IMG/VR virus record: IMGVR_UViG_3300042458_000724
Coordinates: 1-20,287 of that record
From: a virus
Direction: 5' to 3' (one strand)
DNA length: 20,287 bases
The notes beneath the pieces are model-generated. The model was not told the DNA's origin and ran no database searches. It saw nothing but the letters and a program-made list of their open reading frames with translations. Every line of letters begins with the position of its first letter. Position 1 is the stretch's first letter. The position numbers and the translations under genes were made by a program. Positions 13,086 to 20,287 of this stretch are shown here, piece by piece.

Positions 13086-14872
13086 TACCCATTAAGCAAT
13101 TTTTCCAATTCCTTCTCAATTGCCCCTAAAGAATTTTTACCTTTTGACAAATCTATATACTCATCACCAAAGATATTATCACTTTCTAATAGTATATCAA
13201 AATTTGATTTCTCAACTCCATCCATCATAGGTTCTCCTCCAGGTGGTGGTGGTGGGCCTCCTGCCGGTGGTGCTCCACCTGCTGCGGCTCCTCCAGCACT
13301 TGCGGTTTCACCAGAAACAGTTTTGTATAATTTATCAACATTATCAAATAAACCTGTATGGGTAATAACGGTTGCGGTATTTGCAATTTCTGCCGCCACA
13401 GCTCTTTCCAATCTTATTTGTTGTATTTCAAGTTTAATATCTTCATCAGAGAAACCAAAAATATGTTTTTTAGCCCAAGTCGCTGATGTTGGTTGTATTG
13501 TGTTAGGAATCTCTGTAACCATATCTTTATATAAAGTTACCTTCTCTTTCCAAACGTCAATCATTAAAAGATCCGCTTGTTTAGAAGGATTTGTAAGACC
13601 TAAAGTAAAATTACCTAACTCATCCTCAAACCCTAATAAAAATAAATGTATAATTGCAATTTTATTTAATTCGGCAATTACTGATTTTTGAATTTTATTA
13701 ATCGTTCTTGCAAATCTAATATCTAATAACGATAGATTTTTCCCATCTCCCACCGCTTCCTCAAAACCTAAATAAGCTTTAGGTATTCTTAACGCGGTAA
13801 CAAGTTTCTTTTGTATATACTCAATATCAGCAATCTCCGATAGATTTTGTGCTCCGGCTAAGGTCTCAATTGGCATTGTTGCCGCGGGGTCTCTAACAGG
13901 AATGAAATAATCTTGATCTACCGCCATTTGGTTAAAACGTAAATCAACATTACCTGTTTTAGAATCAACTACTTGATCTCTTTTAAATTTGTTCGCTACA
14001 CGTTGTACGTAAGCCTCAACATCCTTATCATCCATATTACCAACGAAAACCTTAAATACCCTCCTTTCTGGAGCTCTGGAGGTTCTATAGATTAACATAG
14101 CATCTTCAGCTAATACAAGTTGTTTCCAGATACGTCTCGCTTTTTCTAACATAGATGTTCCATAAGGTAATTTTCTATCGTCCCCAAGTAACCTAAAATG
14201 AGCTATTTCCCAAGTATTAAACTCCATATCTTTGTTTTTCCAAACAAATTTCATAGTCTTGTGTTTAAAATCAGCTTCAGGCCCTAGATTTGCCGTCATT
14301 GTTCTTGCTTCCATTCCCCTCTCCAATCTCTCAATTTCAATATTTGGTAGTTGTAAACAACCAACAATTCCCTTTTCTGCATCCAATTTTAAGTAAACAA
14401 AATTATCACCGTATTTACAGGTATTTCGTATCCACATTGGTAAATTAATACTTAAGTCCAAAACTTTATTGAATAAGTCAGCCAAAATTGATTTTACTCT
14501 TTTTGATTCCGAATAAATTTGTAGGACATACCCATCTTGATTTGGTGTTGTTGATTCTTCGGAATAGATGTCAAGGGCTGTTGATATTTCTGGGGTATAT
14601 TCCATTGATTCATAATCATAAAATGCCGATAATCTAGTTGGTTCATAATAAACCGCTTGAGCATATAAATTATTTTCAATTTTTTTCCAATTATCAGAAA
14701 TATATAAACTTTGTTGCATTTGCAACTTTTCTTTTTCGTATTCTTGTTTGTCCGGTGTTCTTAATAATACCTTTTTATCCAACTTGTACGTTGGTCCATC
14801 CATATTTAACAAAGAATTAGGTCCAAATGTTTTGGATAATCTCTGCCATATCGTTAAATTATTTTGTTCCAT
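13085..14872 (-). CDS. Portal vertex protein, T4 gp20-like
   Basis: 595 residues; forms the dodecameric DNA gate at one head vertex and docks the terminase. The best match to gp20 is the segment LAEDAMLIYRTSRAPERRVF with VGNM following (254-280), then DYFIPVRDP (321-329) and ETLAGAQNLSEI then YIQKKLVTALRIPKAYLGF (336-370). The N-terminal region (85-120) with YTPEISTALDIYSEES also fits. Residues 522-548 are a Gly/Ala/Pro tract, a flexible linker before a C-terminal tail that holds ILLE|S at 560-564, a possible protease site. The order terminase, portal, core, protease follows T4. It starts 38 bases after the 87-aa gene. Confidence 0.93.
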   Translation of the reverse strand: MEQNNLTIWQRLSKTFGPNSLLNMDGPTYKLDKKVLLRTPDKQEYEKEKLQMQQSLYISDNWKKIENNLYAQAVYYEPTRLSAFYDYESMEYTPEISTALDIYSEESTTPNQDGYVLQIYSESKRVKSILADLFNKVLDLSINLPMWIRNTCKYGDNFVYLKLDAEKGIVGCLQLPNIEIERLERGMEARTMTANLGPEADFKHKTMKFVWKNKDMEFNTWEIAHFRLLGDDRKLPYGTSMLEKARRIWKQLVLAEDAMLIYRTSRAPERRVFKVFVGNMDDKDVEAYVQRVANKFKRDQVVDSKTGNVDLRFNQMAVDQDYFIPVRDPAATMPIETLAGAQNLSEIADIEYIQKKLVTALRIPKAYLGFEEAVGDGKNLSLLDIRFARTINKIQKSVIAELNKIAIIHLFLLGFEDELGNFTLGLTNPSKQADLLMIDVWKEKVTLYKDMVTEIPNTIQPTSATWAKKHIFGFSDEDIKLEIQQIRLERAVAAEIANTATVITHTGLFDNVDKLYKTVSGETASAGGAAAGGAPPAGGPPPPPGGEPMMDGVEKSNFDILLESDNIFGDEYIDLSKGKNSLGAIEKELEKLLNG

Positions 14873-14910
14873 ATTTAAAATTTAATAATTTTCTTTTTTT
14901 TCTAAATGTT

Positions 14911-15174
14911 TTAACACCAAACCAAATTAAAATAATCTTGGGTCAAAACATTTTCAAAATTTTGTGTTTCAATATTACAAGTTAATACCGGTAAAGTTGT
15001 AGTTGTGGTCGTTGTTGGGGTTATCAGTTGAGCTTCCGCAAACTCTTGATAAGGTTTTCTTTTTTTATTAAAATCCGGACTAAATGTTTTTGTACTATAG
15101 ATTGGTTGACCAACTACAATTAACGATGATCCTCCAATTTTTTTTCCAGATTTTTTTCTACTACTTAAACCCAT
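14911..15174 (-). CDS. Small Thr-rich protein between terminase and portal, 87 aa
   Basis: Basic, Ser/Gly/Lys-rich N-terminus (GLSSRKKSGKKIGGSSL), then a predicted strand, then a run of seven threonines in PTTTTTTTLP (about 53-62), and a final stretch with two cysteines, one as the last residue. Thr runs of this kind are linkers in Bacteroidota phage virion proteins; the function is unknown. It starts 11 bases after the terminase stop and has the ATATTTAT motif only 4 nt before its ATG, the shortest spacing of the set. Tight packing between two essential head genes supports a real gene. Confidence 0.65.
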   Translation of the reverse strand: MGLSSRKKSGKKIGGSSLIVVGQPIYSTKTFSPDFNKKRKPYQEFAEAQLITPTTTTTTTLPVLTCNIETQNFENVLTQDYFNLVWC

Positions 15175-15178
15175 AGCA

Positions 15179-15186
15179 ATAAATAT
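15179..15186 (-). promoter_or_regulatory. ATATTTAT motif upstream of the 87-aa gene
   Basis: Only 4 nt separate the 8-mer from the ATG, and it overlaps the terminase stop codon by one base. As a promoter it would give a leaderless message starting inside the gene, so this copy argues for a role at the RNA level or for chance. Confidence 0.3.
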
Positions 15187-16958
15187 TAACGTTTACCAAA
15201 TAACCAACCATATTCAATATAATCATTTTTAGAAGGTCCGGAAAAATCTTTAGTAAATCGTTCATTTCTTACATTTGTGTTTGGTAATTGTGGATTAAAA
15301 TACACTTCCTTCGCAACAGAATCGTTATTTGCTACAGTCCAGGACTCAATCATCATCTTTGTTTTTTCAGTAACCTTTTCTAGTTTTTGAAATGATGATT
15401 CTCCAACATATATTGCCATAGATATACCCATTATAAGGTCATCATGCTGACCTCTTTGGTGATCTGGTCTTCCATTTATATAAACAAAAGTATTCATTTC
15501 GTTATATAATCTAACACTCCTAATTTTAAATTTATGTCTTACGTATTCCTCAAATGCGGCAACGATCTGAACTCTTTTATTGTTAAAATTAATTCCGGGA
15601 ATTTTATCTACAGAAGTTTTATTAACCGCCCATATATTCATAGAATCAACACCATCAATATATAGGTTTTTATAACCAAGTTCTTGCATTTTTCTTACTG
15701 TTGTAATACCCATACCACCAGTTATGTCCACAACACAAAACGCACTATACATAAGACCCCATTTATAAGCGATCTCTGCTAAAGCATCCGGTGGTATCTT
15801 CCCAACATATTCTAATACTTGTTCTCTTTCATCAAAATCAATAATTTGAATTGATGAAAAATCCTCACTATCTCCCCTTGAAACATCAACCCCCATAATG
15901 TATTTATGTCCCTGAATTGGTTCCTTCCACATCCAAAGGGAATTACCCATTAGTTTAGTTGACGCTTCTTGTATCGTACTATCCTTAATATATTCAAGTT
16001 GTTTACTATCAAAAACGTTATCTCCTGAACCCAAAAATTCACAATTTAACTCCTGATTTATTTTTCGTTTATCATATTTTAACTTTTTAACCATTTTCTC
16101 ATACCAAGATGAGCATGGTTTATATCCTTTTGAGAAATATTCTTTTATCTTTTCATAATCTCTTTCATAGGAGTCTGAATCGGCAAATGACACATTCCCA
16201 GAATGATCTCTTTCTTCTTTATGTAATAGATAATCAACCATATCATCAGTTGGAACTAAAAAAAGATCTTTAGAGTATCTTGGGTCTTTCCACCAAAACA
16301 TTTCAGATATTTTAAAATTATTCATTCCTTTATTTGCCTGATTATATATTTCATAATAAATTGCGTCATATCCATTTGGTGTTGATACTACTATCACCTT
16401 ACCTCCGGTAGATAGTGACGCCATACAAGCCGCCCAGAAATCACCATCCGCTTCAATAAATGCCGCTTCATCAAATACAAGTACTGTGGGAGTATATCCC
16501 CTTAACGCATCTCGTGAGGTTGCAACCGCCTTTACTTCACATCCATTTGTTAATTTATAATGTCTTTGTGAGTTTTTATCGGCAGAAAATCCAGTCCCAA
16601 CCCAAGCAGGCCATTGGTCTACGAAAGCCCTAATTTTGTTTGCCATTTCCATTGAGGTATCAAGTTTGTTGGCGATAATTAGAATTTTTTCTGGTCGTTC
16701 TTTTTTTGCGAATACTAATTTTTTTGACACCCAAGCCGCAGTTACTGTTGAAACTCCTGCTTGTCTGTATTTTAATGCAATATTCTCCTCAAAATCTTCA
16801 TAGTCTTTTAACAATGAAATTTGATCTGGAAATAACTCTAATGGTACATATTTGGAAACCGTATTATCATAGGTTTGTAGGTAGGTTCTTAACGCATATG
16901 GGGTATCTTTCATACACCTCACATACTCCAACATTAATTGTTCTTTAGTTAATCCCAT
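15186..16958 (-). CDS. Terminase large subunit, T4 gp17-like
   Basis: 590 residues; ATP-driven DNA packaging motor and headful nuclease. ATPase domain: Walker A-like YRQAGVSTVTAAW (64-76), which deviates from the classical GKT as in many phage terminases; Walker B TVLVFDEAAF (158-167); coupling motif VVSTPNG (190-196). Nuclease domain of the RNase H type: Asp358 in MGVDVSRGDSEDFSS, Asp411 in CVVDITGGMG and Asp506 in QHDDLIM. Both domains are complete. The end of the gene is 11 bases from the 87-aa gene, and a terminator lies just upstream of its start, so it probably heads a transcript. No small terminase was identified in the window. Confidence 0.95.
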   Translation of the reverse strand: MGLTKEQLMLEYVRCMKDTPYALRTYLQTYDNTVSKYVPLELFPDQISLLKDYEDFEENIALKYRQAGVSTVTAAWVSKKLVFAKKERPEKILIIANKLDTSMEMANKIRAFVDQWPAWVGTGFSADKNSQRHYKLTNGCEVKAVATSRDALRGYTPTVLVFDEAAFIEADGDFWAACMASLSTGGKVIVVSTPNGYDAIYYEIYNQANKGMNNFKISEMFWWKDPRYSKDLFLVPTDDMVDYLLHKEERDHSGNVSFADSDSYERDYEKIKEYFSKGYKPCSSWYEKMVKKLKYDKRKINQELNCEFLGSGDNVFDSKQLEYIKDSTIQEASTKLMGNSLWMWKEPIQGHKYIMGVDVSRGDSEDFSSIQIIDFDEREQVLEYVGKIPPDALAEIAYKWGLMYSAFCVVDITGGMGITTVRKMQELGYKNLYIDGVDSMNIWAVNKTSVDKIPGINFNNKRVQIVAAFEEYVRHKFKIRSVRLYNEMNTFVYINGRPDHQRGQHDDLIMGISMAIYVGESSFQKLEKVTEKTKMMIESWTVANNDSVAKEVYFNPQLPNTNVRNERFTKDFSGPSKNDYIEYGWLFGKR

Positions 16959-16972
16959 AAAGATATTTTAAT

Positions 16973-16980
16973 ATAAATAT
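16973..16980 (-). promoter_or_regulatory. ATATTTAT motif upstream of the terminase gene
   Basis: The 8-mer is 14 nt before the terminase ATG and begins 3 bases after the terminator stem at 16984-17013. Terminator then motif then gene is the same layout as at the scaffold gene. Confidence 0.5.
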
Positions 16981-16983
16981 CAA

Positions 16984-17013
16984 AACCCCCAATTATTTTC
17001 ATAAAAGGGGGTT
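16984..17013 (-). terminator. Terminator upstream of the terminase gene
   Basis: Minus strand: AACCCCC (17013-17007), 16-base loop, GGGGGTT (16990-16984), followed by TTG. A 7-bp perfect stem with a short T-tract. It ends the transcript of the 17033-18304 gene, starting 20 bases after its stop codon. Confidence 0.8.
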
Positions 17014-17032
17014 ATTCTATAAGTTTGTGTTA

Positions 17033-18304
17033 TTATAATCCTAATTGAGATAAGATATCATCGTCTTCTTCGTCATCTTCTTCTTCATTATTTTCTTCTA
17101 ATTCCCTTACTATTTCATTTACCATTCTTTGGATTTTTTGTTTACCTGAAGGTTTTTCTTCTAAAACTTCTCTAAATAACTCAAAGAAGTCTTCCGCAGG
17201 CATTGCACTTAATCTCATAAATAAGTAATGTTGGATGTGTTTCATATCCTCTTCGGTAAGAATCTCAATCGGATATGATTTTTGTAACAATTCCCAAAAT
17301 ACCGGACCTAACTTTAAATCCCAAGCTTCGGCAGGTACCGTATCTTCAGCCGCCATAACCATTTCTGCTTGTTTTGGATCATCAGGTAGACCGTGTGTTC
17401 CAAATACTTCATAAACTCCTTTAACAAGTTCGTGAACTAATGTTGGAAAATTCGCCCCTCTTGCCTTAACCGTTGGTGGATCTGTATCTTTGTCAATCTC
17501 TGATGTCCCAAGTTCACTACCTTCTTGTCCTGACATTGCTTGTAATGTTTCTTCCGGATATAACCAATATAAATGGTCTATAATTGCCGTTGATATACCG
17601 TATAACTCAATAAGGTCTGGATCAATCTCATTTAATTTTTGAGAAACCATATGATACATATATTGACCTTTTTTGGCTGCTCCCCCAATAAGGGAATTGA
17701 TTAATCTTCTTTTTGCCTTCTCTCTATCAAAAGCATCCATAGCGTCTAAAAAGGCCTCAACATCATTTTCGTGTTGTTCCGCATTTTTAAATGCGTCCAT
17801 CATTTCTTCTCTTGATGGTTCTTCCGGTTGTCTTCTCATATTTTGATTTGACTCACTTTGACCCATACTAACAAGTTTCGCATCAAATTGTAACGATCCA
17901 GGAGGAATTGCCATTTCTTTTTTTACCAATTCTACCGCCAAATTTTCAAGTTCTTCTTTATTTCTTGATTCAATTACAGAACTTTGTCTAAGGGCTTGCA
18001 TTACTAACATCATAAGATTCATCAGTGGATTACCACTTGTTAAATGTCTGGTAGAACCAACCGTTCTTTCTAATGCGGATCTTAATTTTGTGACTGTATC
18101 GTTAAATCTTTTTGATGAAATAAGTTCAACAAAATCCCTACTCATTTTTGGCATTGCCGGGTGTTTTGAGTATGGGGTTGATTTATCTAAAATTTTTCTT
18201 TCAATACTCGGATCCATTCTTTCCGGACCTTCATAATCAATTGGAGCTTCATTTAATGCTCTTCTAATCAAGTTATTAAGTTTTCTATCGTTTAAATTTC
18301 CCAT
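17033..18304 (-). CDS. Probable virion-associated protein, 423 aa, with N-terminal LIRRxLxE motif
   Basis: Residues 8-20 (KLNNLIRRALNEA) form a basic amphipathic helix; LNE|A at 19 fits the prohead-protease rule, and the pattern aligns with KEINSLVKESLMEQ of the scaffold. The body is mainly helical: RFNDTVTKLRSALERTVG (about 68-85), a Met/Leu-rich stretch (NPLMNLMMLVMQAL), a charged segment around 170-200, and a conserved-looking C-terminal domain (AWDLKLGPVFWELL, HIQHYLFMRLSAMP, DFFELFREVLEE). The last 20 residues are mostly Glu/Asp. No family recognised and no membrane segment. It is 6 bases from the 18311 gene in a tight operon. A head-packaged or structural role is inferred from the motif and the location. 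Confidence 0.75.
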   Translation of the reverse strand: MGNLNDRKLNNLIRRALNEAPIDYEGPERMDPSIERKILDKSTPYSKHPAMPKMSRDFVELISSKRFNDTVTKLRSALERTVGSTRHLTSGNPLMNLMMLVMQALRQSSVIESRNKEELENLAVELVKKEMAIPPGSLQFDAKLVSMGQSESNQNMRRQPEEPSREEMMDAFKNAEQHENDVEAFLDAMDAFDREKAKRRLINSLIGGAAKKGQYMYHMVSQKLNEIDPDLIELYGISTAIIDHLYWLYPEETLQAMSGQEGSELGTSEIDKDTDPPTVKARGANFPTLVHELVKGVYEVFGTHGLPDDPKQAEMVMAAEDTVPAEAWDLKLGPVFWELLQKSYPIEILTEEDMKHIQHYLFMRLSAMPAEDFFELFREVLEEKPSGKQKIQRMVNEIVRELEENNEEEDDEEDDDILSQLGL

Positions 18305-18310
18305 TATATA

Positions 18311-19309
18311 TTATTTTAAATTAACACCAAGTTTATTCCACACTAACCAGTTTGGCATGTTTCCTTTACCCGCTTTAGGCGCTGGATTATATTTAGGTGC
18401 GAAAGGGTTTTTCTTTCCTGGTTCTTTTTCTCTAGTTTTTTCTTTTGTTCCCGGTTTTGATGGGGCAATTTCTTGTTCTTTAAATTCTTTTTTAGCCTTT
18501 GGTTTTGGATTATATTTAGGTGCGAAAGGGTTTTTTCGTTCCTTATCCTTTTCCTTCTCTTTTGTTTTAGTTCTTTCTTTTTCTTTAGTATCTTCACCTA
18601 AAGAGGACATTCTACCAATAGGTCTTTTCATAGTTTTCATTTCGTTTCCTTCTTCTTTTGAAAACATAGTATTCTTTTTTGGTCTTTTCAACATAAACGA
18701 TTCCGACTTATTAACTTTTTCGGTAATACGATTAATTAGTTGAGATTTAGTCATTCCTGGATTAATGTATTTATCTACCATTTCAACAATACTATCCTCA
18801 AGGAATCTTTCGTAATTTTCTTTTCTGACTTTAACGGTTTTTTCTGGGTGTAATTTTTCTGGTAAATTTTTATCTTTTGTGTCTTTTTGGAATTCATTTG
18901 CCCACTTGCACCATCTACTTTTTTTATCGTCACTTTTTGTACATTTGTTCCAAAAAAACTTTTGTTGTGCGGTGGATTTGTATTTCTCACTCACTTCTCC
19001 TTCTGTTGTTGGCATTCCATCTATAGTGGAATCTGGATCGTTAACAACATCTAATGTTGTGTCTTCTCCCATTTGAACCATAACTTCTTTAGTTGATGGG
19101 TCTTGACTAACACTTAATCCACCAATTTTACCACCTTCAGGTCCAATTTTATAAGTTTTCTTATTTGGGACTTCAGTAACTTGTTCTTTTGATTCCTCCT
19201 TTTCAAATTTCTCAGCAAGAACCCTTATTTGTGATTCCTTTAGATTTGATATTGTTTTAATCTCCAATCCATTATCCAAAAGGATTTTTATGTATTTGTT
19301 AGTTTTCAT
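18311..19309 (-). CDS. Lys-rich phage protein with Cys/Trp module and KNPFAPKYNP repeats
   Basis: The chosen start at 19309 gives 332 residues and an 11-base overlap with the upstream gene; an in-frame ATG at 19351 would add 14 residues and overlap by 53 bases. The start is followed by KTNKYIKILLDNGLEIK and NLKESQIRVLAEKF. A central module (about residues 110-140 of this version) reads KSTAQQKFFWNKC and SRWCKWANEF, a compact Cys/Trp module that may be the counterpart of the Cys modules in the genes at 334 and 1254. The C-terminal third is low-complexity Lys/Glu/Pro with two KNPFAPKYNP copies. No family name or enzyme motif is recognised. Probably disordered, nucleic-acid-binding or virion-associated; inferred only. 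Confidence 0.7.
   Translation of the reverse strand: MKTNKYIKILLDNGLEIKTISNLKESQIRVLAEKFEKEESKEQVTEVPNKKTYKIGPEGGKIGGLSVSQDPSTKEVMVQMGEDTTLDVVNDPDSTIDGMPTTEGEVSEKYKSTAQQKFFWNKCTKSDDKKSRWCKWANEFQKDTKDKNLPEKLHPEKTVKVRKENYERFLEDSIVEMVDKYINPGMTKSQLINRITEKVNKSESFMLKRPKKNTMFSKEEGNEMKTMKRPIGRMSSLGEDTKEKERTKTKEKEKDKERKNPFAPKYNPKPKAKKEFKEQEIAPSKPGTKEKTREKEPGKKNPFAPKYNPAPKAGKGNMPNWLVWNKLGVNLK
18383..18412 (-). repeat. 30-bp direct repeat, copy 1
   Basis: Identical over 30 bases to 18506-18535. The offset is 123 bases, so the reading frame is kept; both copies encode KNPFAPKYNP. Probably an internal duplication in the disordered tail of the protein. Confidence 0.85.
18506..18535 (-). repeat. 30-bp direct repeat, copy 2
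   Basis: Second copy of the coding repeat at 18383-18412. The flanking codons differ (ERKNPF here, GKKNPF in the other), so the identical block is limited to the repeat itself. Confidence 0.85.
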
Positions 19310-19709
19310 ATTGTACTTTTTTTTCAAATTCCAAAACGATATCTCGTTCATATAGTTTATCTTTCACTTCTTGTTCGGTTTCACCAAATTTAAAAACCAT
19401 TCTTTTTATTATGGAAAAATCCACCTCATCATTTTCTCTTTCCCACCCCATCGCAATTACACCGTCCATAGAATCTAAAACAGAAAAAACATCAGATTCT
19501 TGAACCAAATCTAATGTTATTTTTTCATTTTTTAATGTTCCAACTTTTTTAATGTACTCAACATCTGGAGGTAGTGGATATCCATTTGCGGGTTTTGATT
19601 CCCAATTTTCACCCCACACATCTTGGTTAACATCAGAGAATATAAATTCATAAATGTTATCTCCTTTGTAGTTAGGACCCATTCCGTTAATGTAAATTAA
19701 GTAACTCAT
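19299..19709 (-). CDS. Hypothetical protein, 136 aa
   Basis: Opens MSYLIYINGMGPNYKG, then an acidic Trp-containing loop (DVWGENWESKPANG), a likely helix-strand unit (VFSVLDSMDGVIAMGWERE) and a C-terminal Glu/Lys helix. No family recognised. No signal peptide or membrane segment. It overlaps the preceding gene by four bases (ATGA, 19706-19709) and the next by 11, which points to coupled translation within one operon of virion-type genes. The compact mixed alpha/beta appearance with conserved-looking Gly and Trp suggests a folded structural or adaptor protein; no function can be given. Confidence 0.7.
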   Translation of the reverse strand: MSYLIYINGMGPNYKGDNIYEFIFSDVNQDVWGENWESKPANGYPLPPDVEYIKKVGTLKNEKITLDLVQESDVFSVLDSMDGVIAMGWERENDEVDFSIIKRMVFKFGETEQEVKDKLYERDIVLEFEKKVQYEN

Positions 19710-20287
19710 AGGACATTTCCACTCGGTGTGATTTTTCTTTCAACCAGACCTTGTTTAAAGACTAGATTTTTATTATTTGTTGACCCTATCAATCTAGCTT
19801 TAGGGAATCTCTCAATAAATTTAAAAGCCATTCTTTCTTGTCTTAATGATTCTGAAAGTCTTTTAATTTCTTTTGTATTTTTTTCCTTTATAAATTCAAT
19901 TCTTTTTATTGTTTCTTCTTCTTTAATAAGGTATTCATCTTCTTTAATATCAAAATACTTAGAAATAATTTTATCCACGCTAGATTCTCCAAAAGTTCCA
20001 TTATAAGAATGTTTTTTTCTTCTATTTAATCTTCTTTCACCTTCTAACATTTTATCTTTTAATACAGAAGAGTACGCTCCTTTGAATTTATTTACAAATG
20101 CGTCACTTAAGTTTTTAAATCCTTCCGCCATTTCTCCTCCTGGAGTTGGAATTCCTTCCGGAGATGGTGGAGGTCCTTCTAAACCTGGTTCAGGTCCCAT
20201 TCCTCCCATAGGTTCTTCTTCCATTCCTTCATCGTCCATTCCTTCCATTCCCTCTTCACCTTCTTCTTCTTCCCCCTCCAATCTACT
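19706..20287 (-). CDS. Acidic/coiled-coil phage protein, 5' end outside the window
   Basis: The frame is open to the right edge: the first codons in the window read SRLEGEEEEGEEG, with a TTG at 20281 but no convincing start, so the N-terminus is missing. The visible part has an acidic Glu/Gly/Met tract, a Pro/Gly linker (EGPPPSPEGIPTPGGEM), then a basic segment (RRLNRRKKHSYNG) and a coiled-coil-like Lys/Glu helix (about 100-155), ending with a small hydrophobic unit (RLIGSTNNKNLVF). The acidic-then-helical composition is like the scaffold at 8293-9873 but without shared motifs. No family recognised. It is coupled to the next gene by a four-base overlap. Confidence 0.65.
   Translation of the reverse strand, partial: SRLEGEEEEGEEGMEGMDDEGMEEEPMGGMGPEPGLEGPPPSPEGIPTPGGEMAEGFKNLSDAFVNKFKGAYSSVLKDKMLEGERRLNRRKKHSYNGTFGESSVDKIISKYFDIKEDEYLIKEEETIKRIEFIKEKNTKEIKRLSESLRQERMAFKFIERFPKARLIGSTNNKNLVFKQGLVERKITPSGNVL

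Noticed and set aside
12999-13691. 230-codon plus-strand open frame opposite the portal C-terminus
   Set aside because: Mirror image of the portal gene's Gly/Pro tract and its 3' flank; the portal frame has clear homology, this one has none.
2020-16980. TATAAATA on the plus strand as classical T4 late promoters
   Set aside because: In these places the genes lie on the minus strand, so the T4 orientation would drive antisense RNA; the sense-strand reading ATATTTAT is reported instead.
19310-19351. Upstream start for the Lys-rich protein at 19351
   Set aside because: It would give a 53-base overlap with the preceding gene; the ATG at 19309 gives an 11-base overlap, an A-rich leader and a more typical N-terminus.
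1-20287. Integrated prophage or temperate phage
   Set aside because: No integrase, repressor, attachment repeat or flanking bacterial core gene is visible; the host-like genes form a compact cassette inside phage genes.
1-20287. Diversity-generating retroelement or tRNA genes
   Set aside because: No reverse transcriptase motif, paired template/variable repeat or cloverleaf with CCA-type end was found by eye.

Overview
The window is a stretch of an AT-rich, tailed double-stranded DNA phage of T4-like (myovirus) head architecture that very probably infects a Bacteroidota host, most likely of the Flavobacteriia type. The phage call rests on a T4-ordered head module, read right to left on the minus strand: large terminase (gp17-like), portal (gp20-like), a possible prohead-core protein, prohead protease (gp21-like), acidic scaffold (gp22-like) and major capsid protein (gp23-like). 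The host call rests on four things: no Shine-Dalgarno sequences but A-rich leaders; two TAnnTTTG promoter elements of the Bacteroidota type; a bS21 protein of Bacteroidota style; and two secreted proteins whose signal peptides and C-terminal ends look like substrates of the type IX secretion system (T9SS), which is confined to Bacteroidota. No integrase, repressor or rRNA/tRNA gene was seen.

Layout. 1-783 (+) holds the 3' end of a probable structural protein and a small protein with a Cys-containing C-terminal module. 852-1277 (+) is a hypothetical gene behind a host-like promoter. 1254-2012 (-) is a basic protein with a four-Cys module. 2037-2255 (+) is a small hypothetical gene. 2223-6143 (-) is a three-gene cassette that looks imported from a bacterium: a subtilisin-like protease, a large beta-rich secreted protein and a membrane protein. 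It is separated from the capsid gene by a strong terminator. 6370-11588 (-) carries capsid, scaffold, a DUF4494-like small protein, prohead protease and a GIY-YIG homing endonuclease. 12173-12364 (+) is a phage-encoded ribosomal protein bS21 that interrupts the minus-strand head operon on the opposite strand. 12347-20287 (-) continues with a core-like protein, portal, a small Thr-rich protein, terminase and four poorly characterised, probably virion-associated proteins; the last is cut by the window edge.

How it works together. The protease (His92, Ser155/156) should mature the prohead by cutting after (L/I)xE. The capsid protein has a fitting site, INE|A at residue 60. Several otherwise unrelated proteins share a short amphipathic N-terminal motif that ends in LxE, which resembles T4 capsid-targeting sequences and may mark a set of head-packaged proteins. 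An 8-mer, ATATTTAT in the sense direction, sits 4 to 38 nt upstream of eight minus-strand start codons and may be a late-gene signal, whereas two plus-strand genes (852 and bS21) have host-type TAnnTTTG elements. No gene-free stretch exceeds 300 bases; the longest are 4478-4688 and 6144-6369, both described below.
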